NCBI RefSeq assembly: GCF_900101615.1
Contig: NZ_FMZX01000026.1
Coordinates: 1 to 48,730, forward strand
Direction of reading: 5' to 3'
DNA: 48,730 nucleotides
Source: Belnapia rosea
GTDB lineage: Bacteria > Pseudomonadota > Alphaproteobacteria > Acetobacterales > Acetobacteraceae
Below are positions 7,908-15,388 of the stretch, piece by piece. Made by a program: the position numbers and the translations under genes. The notes beneath the pieces are model-generated. The model was not told where the DNA came from and searched no databases. It saw only the letters and a list, made by a program, of their open reading frames with translations. Position 1 is the stretch's first letter. The number at the start of each line of letters is the position of its first letter.

Positions 7908-8716
7908 GGTTCACGGCCTTGCTGTACGCGGCGTTGGCGGCGGTCGGCCTCGCGGCGGCAGTGGCGGTGCCGGTGGCCGTGCATCGCGCCGGGTCGGAGG
8001 GCGTCCCGCTCTGGACCGCCGTGGCGAGTCCGGGACCGCTCTCCGCCGCGCATGCATACCTTGGGGCGCAGTGCGAATCCTGCCACGTGCCGACCCGCGG
8101 GGTCGAGGCGGCGCCCTGCTTGACCTGCCACGTCACGGCGGCGGCCGATCTGGTGACGAAGCCCTCGACGGCGTTCCACACCACCATCAGCGAGTGCGGC
8201 GGCTGCCACGTCGAGCATCTCGGCCGCGGGCGCCCTCCCGTAAACATGGACCACGCGGCGCTGGTCTCGGCGGGCCACGCCGGGGCTGCGCAGGCAGGCG
8301 GAGAAGGACTCACGCACAGCGTGGCGCGGCTGCGGGCACTTCTTGGCGGCAGCGGCACGGACCTGATCGGCTCGACGCTGGCGCCTCGCCCGCTTCCCAC
8401 GGGCGAAGCGAACCGGCTCGACTGCGCGGGCTGCCACGCCAATCGCGACCCGCACCGGACGCTGTTCGGGCGCGACTGCCAGAGCTGCCACGGCACCACC
8501 GCCTGGACGGTGGGCGGCTTTCGGCACCCATCGCCGAGATCGCAGGAATGCGCGCAATGCCACCAGGCGCCGCCGAGCCACTACATGATGCACTTCGAGA
8601 TGATGGACCGCGCCATCACCGGCCAGGGGCAGGCGCGAGTGGAGCAGTGCTTCCTGTGCCACCAGACCGACGCGTGGAACAACATCCGCGGCGTCGGCTG
8701 GTACAAGCACCACTGA
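7904..8716 (+). CDS. Periplasmic heptahaem c-type cytochrome (cytochrome c3-like)
   Basis: This encodes 270 residues. The GTG at 7904 overlaps the previous stop (GTGA) and has GAGGTGG upstream; a GTG at 7895 is the alternative. An N-terminal hydrophobic segment (about residues 4-25) serves as export signal or anchor. Seven CXXCH haem sites are present: CESCH, CLTCH, CGGCH, CAGCH, CQSCH, CAQCH and CFLCH, with additional histidines for distal ligation. This is the cytochrome c3/c7-like multihaem pattern. As the last gene of the operon it probably receives electrons from the membrane cytochrome and delivers them to a periplasmic acceptor, possibly an oxidised metal. The acceptor is unknown. Confidence 0.85.
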   Translation: MRFTALLYAALAAVGLAAAVAVPVAVHRAGSEGVPLWTAVASPGPLSAAHAYLGAQCESCHVPTRGVEAAPCLTCHVTAAADLVTKPSTAFHTTISECGGCHVEHLGRGRPPVNMDHAALVSAGHAGAAQAGGEGLTHSVARLRALLGGSGTDLIGSTLAPRPLPTGEANRLDCAGCHANRDPHRTLFGRDCQSCHGTTAWTVGGFRHPSPRSQECAQCHQAPPSHYMMHFEMMDRAITGQGQARVEQCFLCHQTDAWNNIRGVGWYKHH

Positions 8717-8758
8717 GGGCCGCGCCCGCCGGTTTCGGCGAGCGCGGCGCCGGTTCGG

Positions 8759-9103
8759 CTAGCGCCGCTGCGCGGGAGCTGGCGCGGGAGATGGGGTCGT
8801 GCCATGCCGCACCTCGGGGCCGCTGCCGGGGTTGCCGGTGATCGTGCCGCCCGCCGGGCCGCCCATGTTGCCGCCGCCCATCCGGCTGTGGTCCATCTCG
8901 GCGTTGCTGCTGCCGCCCTGCGGCGTCAGCGTGGGAGCCGGTCCTCCTGGCCGCTGGCCCTGGCCGCCCATCCGGCTGTGATCCATCTCGGGACCGGCGC
9001 TCCCGCCCTGCGGCGACAGGGTGGGCTGCGCCAGCGCGGCGCCTGCGGCAAGCGTGGCAGCCAGTGCGCCGATGGCGGCGAGCCGTGCGATCTTCAGAGC
9101 CAT
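8759..9103 (-). CDS. Small secreted Met/His repeat protein
   Basis: This encodes 114 residues from ATG 9103, with AAGGAG eleven bases upstream; a GTG at 9115 would overlap that ribosome site. The signal peptide is about residues 1-26 (IGALAATLAAGAALA). The mature part is low complexity and contains two copies of EMDHSRMGG, each preceded by TL(S/T)PQGGS, plus a His near the end. The repeated Met-Asp-His-Ser-Arg-Met unit suggests a metal-binding site. It has its own ECF-like promoter, the same motif as upstream of the 4519 gene. Confidence 0.68.
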   Translation of the reverse strand: MALKIARLAAIGALAATLAAGAALAQPTLSPQGGSAGPEMDHSRMGGQGQRPGGPAPTLTPQGGSSNAEMDHSRMGGGNMGGPAGGTITGNPGSGPEVRHGTTPSPAPAPAQRR

Positions 9104-9175
9104 GGTGACTTTCACTCCTTGAGTCCGCCGCGTCCGGTCGGCGCCGGGTCCGGCGCCGCGAACGCGGCTCCTGAG

Positions 9176-9203
9176 ATGACGCGGAAGGGCAGGGGGCCTT
9201 ACA
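9176..9203 (-). promoter_or_regulatory. Putative ECF-type promoter
   Basis: On the minus strand TGTAAG (9203-9198) is followed after 16 bases by CGTCAT (9181-9176), 72 bases before the start at 9103. It matches the motif at 4426-4453 in both half-sites and spacing. The CorE-like sigma factor encoded at 3376-4014 is the obvious candidate to read it. Confidence 0.5.
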
Positions 9204-9226
9204 GGTCGTTCCGCGTTCGGGGGCTA

Positions 9227-10630
9227 TCAGGCTCGACGCTCGCCAGGAGGCGTCACCGGCGGGAGACTGCCTGCGCCGACGACTGCCGCGCCGTCGCGCC
9301 CGGTCGCGTGTGGGCGCGGCAGCCGCACGGTGGCCACCAACCCGCCTTCGGGACGGTTGGCCAGGACTACGCTGCCGCCGTGGGCGTTCACGACCTGGCG
9401 GGCGATGGCGAGGCCAAGCCCGGTGCCGCCGGTGCCCCGGTGGCGGGAGGCGTCGAGGCGCTGGAACGGCTCAAACACCGTCTCCAGCGCCGCCTCCGGA
9501 ATGCCGGGGCCGTCGTCCTCGACCCGCACGGTGACGAACCCCGGCCCCTCCTCGAGGGCGACGCGCGCCCCGTCCCCATGCTTGACGGCATTGTCGACGA
9601 GGTTCGCCAGAGCGCGCTTGATGGCGACCGGCCGCAGCCGCATCGGGAGCCGGTCCGGCCCGGCGTAGGTGGCGGTGGCGCCCCGGTCGGTGGCGTCGTC
9701 CACGAGCGTGGTCAGGATGGCCGCGAGGTCGGCCTGGCGCGGCTCCTCGCTCTCGGTCTCGCCCCGCAGGTAGGCGAGGGTCGACTCGATCATGCCCTCC
9801 ATCTCGTCGAGGTCGCCGTCGATCGCCTGCTGCGCCTCCGCGTCGTCGAGGAACCCCGCGCGCAGCCGCAGGCGCTGGATGGGGCTGCGCAGGTCGTGGC
9901 TGACCGCGGCGAGCGCCTGGGTTCGGTCCGCGACGAGCCGGTGAATCCTTGCCTGCATGGCGTTGAAGGTCCGGGCGGCCTCCTGGACCTCGCGCGGCCC
10001 GTCCTCCGGCATCGGCACCGGCGCCGCACCCTTGCCGAAGTCCTCCGCCGCCCTGGCCAGGCGCCGCAGCGGCTTGGTGATCCAGTGCACCACGAGCAGC
10101 GAGGCGAGCACGATGCCGAGCGCCATCGCGCTGTGCGAGGCGAGCGACGCGTGGGTGGGCACCGAGGCGACCTCCAGCCCTGCGGCCGAGAACGCCACCC
10201 AGGTGCCGTCGGCGAGGCGCAGGCTGCCGCGGATGAGCCGCGGCTCTCCCTGGGCGTTCGGGTCGTACCCGATGCGCAATCCCGCCAGTTCCGGCGCCCG
10301 CTCCTCGAGGCGCTCCCGCAGCGGAGCCAGGGACGCCTCGTCCAGGGTCCCCGAGGGCTCCGAGCGCTCCCAGGTGACCTCGAAGCCCCGGGCGGAGAAC
10401 GCCCTCGCGGCGCGCTCGCGCGCCTCCTCGGGCAGGGCGGCGACGACGCGCGCCGCCGCGGAGATGTGCTCGGCCGCCTGGATCTCGCGGCCATCCTCCA
10501 TCGCCCCGTGTACGCCCTCCTGGAGGAGCCACACGCTCCCGAAGTGGAACACCAGGAGCCCGGCCAGCAAGATCAGGGTGGTCCTGCCCGCCAAGCTCGA
10601 GGGCAAGAGCCAGCCGAGCCCGCGCCTCAA
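9227..10630 (-). CDS. Sensor histidine kinase (CusS/CopS-like position)
   Basis: This encodes 467 residues. The TTG start at 10630 overlaps the stop of the upstream regulator gene. Membrane helices at about 17-37 and 168-188 flank a periplasmic sensor domain of about 130 residues. A HAMP linker follows, then the phosphoacceptor box AVSHDLRSPIQRL with His245, an N box (NLVDNAVKHG) and ATP-lid motifs DDGPGIPE and GGTGLGLAIARQ. It would phosphorylate the co-transcribed response regulator. The gene order copZ-regulator-kinase and the surrounding genes imply copper or silver sensing. The sensor domain shows no obvious metal motif, so the ligand is inferred. Confidence 0.85.
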   Translation of the reverse strand: MRRGLGWLLPSSLAGRTTLILLAGLLVFHFGSVWLLQEGVHGAMEDGREIQAAEHISAAARVVAALPEEARERAARAFSARGFEVTWERSEPSGTLDEASLAPLRERLEERAPELAGLRIGYDPNAQGEPRLIRGSLRLADGTWVAFSAAGLEVASVPTHASLASHSAMALGIVLASLLVVHWITKPLRRLARAAEDFGKGAAPVPMPEDGPREVQEAARTFNAMQARIHRLVADRTQALAAVSHDLRSPIQRLRLRAGFLDDAEAQQAIDGDLDEMEGMIESTLAYLRGETESEEPRQADLAAILTTLVDDATDRGATATYAGPDRLPMRLRPVAIKRALANLVDNAVKHGDGARVALEEGPGFVTVRVEDDGPGIPEAALETVFEPFQRLDASRHRGTGGTGLGLAIARQVVNAHGGSVVLANRPEGGLVATVRLPRPHATGRDGAAVVGAGSLPPVTPPGERRA

Positions 10631-11451
10631 CCCACGCGCTCCACGGCGGGCAGGAACATGTAGCCCGCGCCGCGCACCGTCTTGATCATCGCCGTCCCGC
10701 CCTCCTCGCCCTCGAGCTTGCGGCGCAACCTGCTGACCAGCACGTCAACGCTCCGGTCGTTCGGGTCCGCGAGGCGGCCGCGCGACAGCTCAAGGATCTG
10801 GTTCCGCGCCAGCACCCGGTGCGGGTGCTCGATGAACGCCAGCAGCAGGTCGTACTCGGCGCCGGAGAGGTCAACGACCGTGCCACCAGACCCCAGCAAC
10901 TCGCGCCGCGCGAGGTCCACGGTCCAGCTGTCGAAGCGCACCCGTTGGACGGAGACGCGGGCGGCGGGCTTCGCGGGCGCCGCGGCCGCCGGACGGGCGC
11001 GGCGCAGCACCGCGCGGACCCGCGCCAGCAGCTCCCGTCGCCCGAACGGCTTGGGCAGGTAGTCGTCCGCCCCGAGGTCGAGGCCGAGCACGCGGTCGGC
11101 CTCCGAACCTTTGGCGGTGACCATGACGACCGGCAGTGCGCCCCGCTCGGCCCGCAGCTCGCGGAGGAGCTCGATGCCGGAGTCGCCGGGCAGCATGACG
11201 TCGAGCAGGATCAGGTCCACCTCGGTGTTCCTGAGCGTCTCCCACATCTCCCGTCCGTCGCGGACGCCGGTGGAACGGAAGCCGTTCTCGCGCAGCAGCC
11301 GGGCGATGAGGTGGCGCATCGAGGCGTCGTCCTCGACGATGAGGACGTGCGCCTCGGGGTCGAGGCCGCGTCGGTCCGGCGGCTCGCCAGCCGGGCCGCC
11401 GCTGAGGGCCGCGTTCATCCCGGGGCAAGCCTGGGAGGTCCGGCCGACCAT
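10627..11451 (-). CDS. OmpR-family response regulator
   Basis: This encodes 274 residues. The ATG at 11451 overlaps the stop of the copZ-like gene by one base (TGATG), implying translational coupling; ATG 11418 is an alternative that removes 11 residues. The receiver domain starts at about residue 34 (HVLIVEDDASMRH), with phospho-acceptor Asp84 in LILLDVMLPG and Lys in DDYLPKPFG. A winged-helix DNA-binding domain lies at about 175-270 (SVDVLVSRLRRKLEG, IKTVRGAGYMF). It pairs with the kinase that follows. The unstructured N-terminal extension of about 30 residues is unusual for the family. Confidence 0.88.
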   Translation of the reverse strand: MVGRTSQACPGMNAALSGGPAGEPPDRRGLDPEAHVLIVEDDASMRHLIARLLRENGFRSTGVRDGREMWETLRNTEVDLILLDVMLPGDSGIELLRELRAERGALPVVMVTAKGSEADRVLGLDLGADDYLPKPFGRRELLARVRAVLRRARPAAAAPAKPAARVSVQRVRFDSWTVDLARRELLGSGGTVVDLSGAEYDLLLAFIEHPHRVLARNQILELSRGRLADPNDRSVDVLVSRLRRKLEGEEGGTAMIKTVRGAGYMFLPAVERVG

Positions 11452-11654
11452 CAGGCGAAGACCCTCTCGCCCTCGAAGCCAGCCCCGCGCAGCGCCCAGG
11501 CCAGGGCGTCCGTGTCCGCCGCGCCCTCGACCGTGACCTCGCGGCGCCCCAGGTCCACCCTGACCTCGGCCGCCGGATCCACGCCGCGCAGGGCGGACGT
11601 GACCGACCGGGCGCAGCCGCCGCACCTCATGTTCGCAACCCTGAAAACCACCAT
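11451..11654 (-). CDS. copZ: CopZ-like heavy-metal-associated (HMA) protein
   Basis: This encodes 67 residues forming a single HMA fold with the metal site MRCGGCARSV at residues 9-18. Such proteins shuttle Cu(I) in the cytoplasm to ATPases or regulators. It is the first gene of the copZ-regulator-kinase operon, and a CueR-type operator lies 30 bases upstream (11684-11714). Copper therefore probably induces the sensing operon through CueR. A mercury-binding MerP-like role is less likely because there is no signal peptide. Confidence 0.82.
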   Translation of the reverse strand: MVVFRVANMRCGGCARSVTSALRGVDPAAEVRVDLGRREVTVEGAADTDALAWALRGAGFEGERVFA

Positions 11655-11683
11655 GCCGACCTCCTGAACTCGGGGAGGCTCCC

Positions 11684-11714
11684 CAGATGGGGTTTCCCAC
11701 TATGGGAGGGTCAA
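11684..11714 (-). promoter_or_regulatory. CueR-type operator/promoter of the copZ operon
   Basis: On the minus strand the -35 TTGACC (11714-11709) and the -10 CATCTG (11689-11684) are 19 bases apart. The spacer holds the dyad TCCCATAGTGGGA. A 19-bp spacer with a central dyad is the hallmark of promoters twisted open by MerR-family activators such as CueR. Confidence 0.75.
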
Positions 11715-11749
11715 GGTCCGGTCGAGGCCAAGCTGGTGTCAGATTGGCC

Positions 11750-11780
11750 TTGACCTTCCCACTATGGGAATCCCCATCTT
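11750..11780 (+). promoter_or_regulatory. CueR-type operator/promoter of cueR
   Basis: The -35 TTGACC (11750-11755) and -10 CATCTT (11775-11780) are separated by 19 bases containing TTCCCACTATGGGAA. The sequence is nearly identical to the divergent site at 11684-11714. It points into cueR, whose start is 45 bases downstream, so cueR and the five resistance genes behind it probably form a copper-inducible unit. Confidence 0.75.
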
Positions 11781-11824
11781 GACCATCAGACGCCGCCTTG
11801 GGGCGGTCGGGAACGGAGGCAGGC

Positions 11825-12307
11825 ATGAACATCGGGCAGGCGTCGGCGGCCTCGGGCGTGTCGGCCAAGATGCTCCGCTACTACGAGGAGATCGGCCTGC
11901 TGCCGAAGGCGGCGCGGACCGGGGCGGGCTACCGGGTCTACTCGGCCAAGGACGTGAACACGCTCCGGTTCATCCGGCGTGCCCGCGACCTCGGGCTGTC
12001 CATCGAGCGCATCAAGTTGCTGGTCGGCCTGTGGCAGGACCGGGAGCGGTCGAGCGCCGACGTGAAGCGGGTCGCCATCGAGCATGTCGCCGAGCTCGAC
12101 GCCAAGATCCTCGAGCTCACCGCCATGCGGGAAACTCTGCAGGAGCTGGCCGACGCCTGCCACGGCGACCACCGGCCCGACTGCCCCATCCTGCACGATC
12201 TCGAGGGCGGCAGTAGCTCGCCAGAGCACCGGTTCACCGTGACAAAGGATGTCCACCGCAGGAAAGGCGCCGCTGCCGGACTCCCGGCCGAGTGCCACGC
12301 GGGCTAG
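11825..12307 (+). CDS. cueR: CueR, MerR-family Cu(I)/Ag(I) sensor
   Basis: This encodes 160 residues from ATG 11825 behind GGAGGCAGGC. The N-terminal winged helix (QASAASGVSAKMLRYYEEIG) is that of the MerR family, and a long dimerisation helix runs about 80-110. The metal loop CHGDHRPDC places Cys at 112 and 120, the positions of the two Cu(I) ligands of E. coli CueR. Ser occurs at positions 76-77, where divalent-metal sensors have Cys, so monovalent metal sensing is expected. The region after residue 128 is an extra tail of about 30 residues. It likely acts on the 19-bp-spacer operators at 11.7, 23.5 and 26.6 kb. Confidence 0.92.
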   Translation: MNIGQASAASGVSAKMLRYYEEIGLLPKAARTGAGYRVYSAKDVNTLRFIRRARDLGLSIERIKLLVGLWQDRERSSADVKRVAIEHVAELDAKILELTAMRETLQELADACHGDHRPDCPILHDLEGGSSSPEHRFTVTKDVHRRKGAAAGLPAECHAG

Positions 12308-12352
12308 GTTAACGACACCGGGTAAGATCAACCGAGGGCAAGGACTGCAGGG

Positions 12353-12781
12353 ATGCCGAGGGGCATGGGCACATTCAGGAGGGTCGTCGCGAGCTTGCTC
12401 GCGCTGGTCCTGCTCGCCTTGCCGGGTCCCGCCATGCGGCACGCCTCGGCGGCCACGCCCGTCCAGCAGGCCGCCGCCGAGCACTGCGTCGCACATGGCG
12501 ACGCCGCCACGCTGATGCAGGCGGCGCCCACGCACATGGCCTCGGGTCACGTGGCCATCTCCGCCGAGGAGCCGGGCCAGCCATGCGGCAACTCCGGCGG
12601 CGAGCGGGGCCTGCCCTGCTGCGTGACTGTCCACTGCCCGTCTGCCGTCGACGCCCTGCTGCACGCCCAGGCTCGGTCGCAATCGTCGCCCGGTGCCGTC
12701 GTTCGCTATATCGCCCCGGCGCACGCGCGCTTCGGCATCGAGGTGCCCCCGTCGCTTCCACCTCCCCGACAGGTGGCCTGA
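12353..12781 (+). CDS. Secreted Cys/His-rich protein of unknown function
   Basis: This encodes 142 residues with an N-terminal hydrophobic signal (VVASLLALVLLALPGPA). The mature part has His residues in EHCVAHGD and THMASGH, then Cys in QPCGN, LPCCVTVHC. The pattern of scattered Cys/His after a signal peptide is common in small orphan proteins of copper islands; I do not recognise a named family. It sits 45 bases behind cueR and before the DUF305 gene, so it is probably part of the cueR transcript. The start could also be the ATG at 12365. Confidence 0.6.
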   Translation: MPRGMGTFRRVVASLLALVLLALPGPAMRHASAATPVQQAAAEHCVAHGDAATLMQAAPTHMASGHVAISAEEPGQPCGNSGGERGLPCCVTVHCPSAVDALLHAQARSQSSPGAVVRYIAPAHARFGIEVPPSLPPPRQVA

Positions 12782-12935
12782 CCGGCGCCAGCGCGTCCAG
12801 TCGCGCCGAATGGCGACGAGACGCCGCCCCGGCGCGCCACCATGCCGAAACCAAGGAATCACGGCCCCTCCGGGGGCGCCGCGACCGACGTTGCCAGACG
12901 CACGCGGTCGCGGGGAAAGCGACAGGACCAAGCAC

Positions 12936-13877
12936 ATGTCTTCGACGAACCAGATCCGCGCCAGCAAGCGCCTCCCGCTCCGCCTGACCCTGGCCGCCGC
13001 GGTCGCCGCGACGGCGCTCCTGACGGTCGGTTCGCCCGCCCGGGCGATGGTGGGCGAGCAGTACGAGCCGGGCACCTCACCGGTGACCACGACCTCCTAC
13101 TCCGTCATGTCCCCAGAGGCCCTCGCGGCCGCGGTCAAGGCCGACCGGGACTACGTGACCGGCATGCGGGCGCACCACGCGGGCGCGCTCTCGATGTCAG
13201 AGGAGTACCTCGCCGACCCGAATGCCAGCAGCCCGGCCCTCAAGGAGCTGGCGCAGGCCATCGTCCACAACCAGCGGTTCGAGATCGGCCTGCTGGACGA
13301 GGTGGCGCGGAACCTCGCCAAGCCCGCTCGGGTGGTGAACCTCGGCTTCGCCCGGCTCGCGGTCCAGCCCGCCGCGACGGAAGGGCTGGGGCAGCGCGAC
13401 CGCTTCATGAAGTACCCGGTTCCCGGCCCCCTCGCGCCGGTGTTCTCGGAAGGCGCGCCGGTCACCGAGCGCGACGTGCAGTTCGCCAAGGCCATGACCA
13501 TCCACCACCAGGGGGCGCTCGACATGGCGCGCGCCTACCAGGCGGACCGGAACGGCCGGAACACCTTCCTCGGCCTTCTGAATGTCGACATCGTCACCGA
13601 CCAGACCCAGGAGATCGCGCTGATGCGGCGTGCCATTGCCGCCTACGCGGGCAATGCCGACGCCGTGCAGGTGCCCGCCTCCATGGTCCACGGCATGGAG
13701 GGCATGTCGCACGCCGGGCACGGTGCCGCCGCGTCCACGCAGGTGTCGGCCGCCGACGCCCACGCTGGCCACGGCGCGACGGCGACTGCGCCCGCCGCAC
13801 GACCTGCCGCGTCCGCAGGGCACGGCGCCGCTCCCGCGCCGCAAGGGCAGGGCGGCCACGCGCGCCACGGGCACTGA
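12936..13877 (+). CDS. DUF305 family periplasmic protein with His-rich tail
   Basis: This encodes 313 residues from ATG 12936; longer in-frame openings have no signal peptide. The signal peptide ends near residue 34 (LLTVGSPARA). Two DUF305-type units follow: DYVTGMRAHHAGALSMSEEY (about 68-87) and AKAMTIHHQGALDMARAY (about 185-202), each pairing MxxHHxGAxxM. The C-terminal 70 residues repeat HAGHG/GHGA, a probable metal-binding tail. DUF305 proteins often accompany copper-resistance genes, and the MxxHH motif is a plausible copper ligand set. The biochemical role is unproven. Confidence 0.82.
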   Translation: MSSTNQIRASKRLPLRLTLAAAVAATALLTVGSPARAMVGEQYEPGTSPVTTTSYSVMSPEALAAAVKADRDYVTGMRAHHAGALSMSEEYLADPNASSPALKELAQAIVHNQRFEIGLLDEVARNLAKPARVVNLGFARLAVQPAATEGLGQRDRFMKYPVPGPLAPVFSEGAPVTERDVQFAKAMTIHHQGALDMARAYQADRNGRNTFLGLLNVDIVTDQTQEIALMRRAIAAYAGNADAVQVPASMVHGMEGMSHAGHGAAASTQVSAADAHAGHGATATAPAARPAASAGHGAAPAPQGQGGHARHGH

Positions 13878-13883
13878 GTGATC

Positions 13884-13915
13884 GGCCCGGCGGCGGCTTC
13901 GCCCGTCGCCGGGCC
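13884..13915 (+). terminator. Hairpin after the DUF305 gene
   Basis: GGCCCGGCG (13884-13892) pairs with CGCCGGGCC (13907-13915) around a 14-base loop just after the stop at 13877. There is no T-tract, so it may only attenuate transcription or stabilise the upstream RNA. The remaining gap to copC holds nothing recognisable. Confidence 0.4.
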
Positions 13916-14062
13916 ACTTCCGATGTCTTCCCCATCAGATTTCGAATGATTGCTGGCACCGTGCGGACGGTTCCGCGCCGCCCCGCGCGCGTGCGATGGG
14001 ATCCACCCAAGCTCCGGGCCGGGTCGCCCGGCACCGTGCCGCACACAACCCCGAGGTTCGAC

Positions 14063-14452
14063 ATGACCGCTTTGCTTTCCCGGCGCTGCTCCCTCGTGGC
14101 CGCCGCCGCCATGGTCCTTGGCCTGGTCGCGGCGGGCCCGGCCTTGGCGCACTCCGAGCTCCACCACGCAGAGCCCGCCGACGGCGCGGTGCTCCGCAGC
14201 TCCCCGCCCGCCATCTCGCTGATGTTCGCGATGCCGGTGCGGGTGATGACGCTGAAGCTGCTGGACGAGGCGGGGCGCGAGAGGAAGCTGGCCCGCGACG
14301 GCGAGCGCGGCGCCGCCGTCGCGGAGGTGCGCGCCACCGTGCAGGAGACACTGCCGCCCGGCGCCTACCGGGTCGAGTGGCGCGGCGCTTCAGCCGACGG
14401 CCATGTCGGCGGCGGCACGGTGGGCTTTCGGGTCGAGCGCGCCGCCCGGTGA
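14063..14452 (+). CDS. copC: CopC periplasmic copper-binding protein
   Basis: This encodes 129 residues from ATG 14063. The signal peptide ends in GPALA and the mature protein begins HSELHHAEPADGAV, whose first His is the usual N-terminal Cu(II) ligand of CopC. An Ig-like beta fold continues to the C-terminal SADGHVGGGTVGFRV, which supplies another conserved His. The Met-rich Cu(I) loop of the Pseudomonas protein is not evident, so this is probably a Cu(II)-only CopC. Its stop overlaps the copD start (GTGA), indicating coupled translation. Confidence 0.9.
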   Translation: MTALLSRRCSLVAAAAMVLGLVAAGPALAHSELHHAEPADGAVLRSSPPAISLMFAMPVRVMTLKLLDEAGRERKLARDGERGAAVAEVRATVQETLPPGAYRVEWRGASADGHVGGGTVGFRVERAAR

Positions 14453-15348
14453 TCCTGGCCCTGCTTCAGGGCGGCGAGCTGGGCTACGGCGCCACCGCCG
14501 TCGTGCTGCGTGCCGCCTACTACGCTGGCAGCCTGGGCGGCGCGGGCCTCGCCTTCTTCGCGCTCCTGTTCGGCGCCCGGCTGGACGAGGGCGACACCCG
14601 GCGGCTGCGGCACTGGGCGACCGGCGCCAGCTTGCTCGCCATCGCGGCCGCCCTCGGTGCCATGACCGCCCATGTGGGCGTCCTGATGGGCGGCGACACC
14701 CTGACGGACCCGGACGGCTGGAGCATCGTGCTCATGTCCCCGGCCGGGGCCTCCTACGGGCTGGGCGGGCTCGGCATGCTCCTCGTCGCCTCGCTCGCCC
14801 TTGGCCCGCGCTGGGCGCCCCTGGCCGCCGCCGGTGGCGTCCTCGTCTGCGCCAGCTACGCCTTCCTCGGGCACACGACGTCGCTCGTGCCCCGACCACT
14901 GCTGGCGGGCCTGCTGCTGGTCCACCTCGTGGTGGCCGCCTACTGGATCGGCAGCCTGCCGCCGCTCGCCTGGGTCTCGCGGCGGGACGGCCCGCACGCG
15001 GCCCGCCTCGTCGAGGACTGGGCCCGCGTCGCGGCCGCCGCCGTGCCGGTGCTGGTCGCGGCGGGCCTCGCGCTCGCCTGGTGGATCGTCGGCGACCTCG
15101 GGCAGCTCCTCGGCTCCTGGTACGGCTGGGCGCTCATGGCCAAAGTGGCCTTCGTGGCGGTCCTGCTCGGCTTCGCGGCCTGGCACCGCTTCCGGCTGAC
15201 ACCGGCGCTGGCGGCACGTGCGCCGGGAGCGGGGGCCAGGCTGGCCCGCTCGGTCGCCCTCGAGGCGGTGGTCGCCCTGCTGGTGCTCTACGCGGCCGCC
15301 GAGATGGTTTCGACCTCGCCGCCCGGCCTCGCGCACCGGATGCACTGA
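14449..15348 (+). CDS. copD: CopD inner-membrane copper protein
   Basis: This encodes 299 residues starting at a GTG that overlaps the copC stop. About eight hydrophobic helices are visible, with motifs such as MTAHVGVLMGG, SYAFLGHTTSL, LLLVHLVVAAYWIGSLPPL and AWHRFRLTP. These histidine-containing helices are typical of the CopD/PcoD domain, which works with CopC in copper uptake or periplasmic handling. The length matches single-domain CopD. The frame stays open much further upstream, but that part overlaps copC in another frame and has no membrane signature. Confidence 0.87.
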   Translation: MILALLQGGELGYGATAVVLRAAYYAGSLGGAGLAFFALLFGARLDEGDTRRLRHWATGASLLAIAAALGAMTAHVGVLMGGDTLTDPDGWSIVLMSPAGASYGLGGLGMLLVASLALGPRWAPLAAAGGVLVCASYAFLGHTTSLVPRPLLAGLLLVHLVVAAYWIGSLPPLAWVSRRDGPHAARLVEDWARVAAAAVPVLVAAGLALAWWIVGDLGQLLGSWYGWALMAKVAFVAVLLGFAAWHRFRLTPALAARAPGAGARLARSVALEAVVALLVLYAAAEMVSTSPPGLAHRMH

Positions 15349-15388
15349 GGTACCATGCCCTTGAGGCGGAAGCGGCGTCAGGAGCACT

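Noticed and set aside
12842-14062. Long plus-strand frame in front of copC
   Set aside because: It overlaps the DUF305 gene in another frame. The copC signal peptide starts cleanly at 14063.
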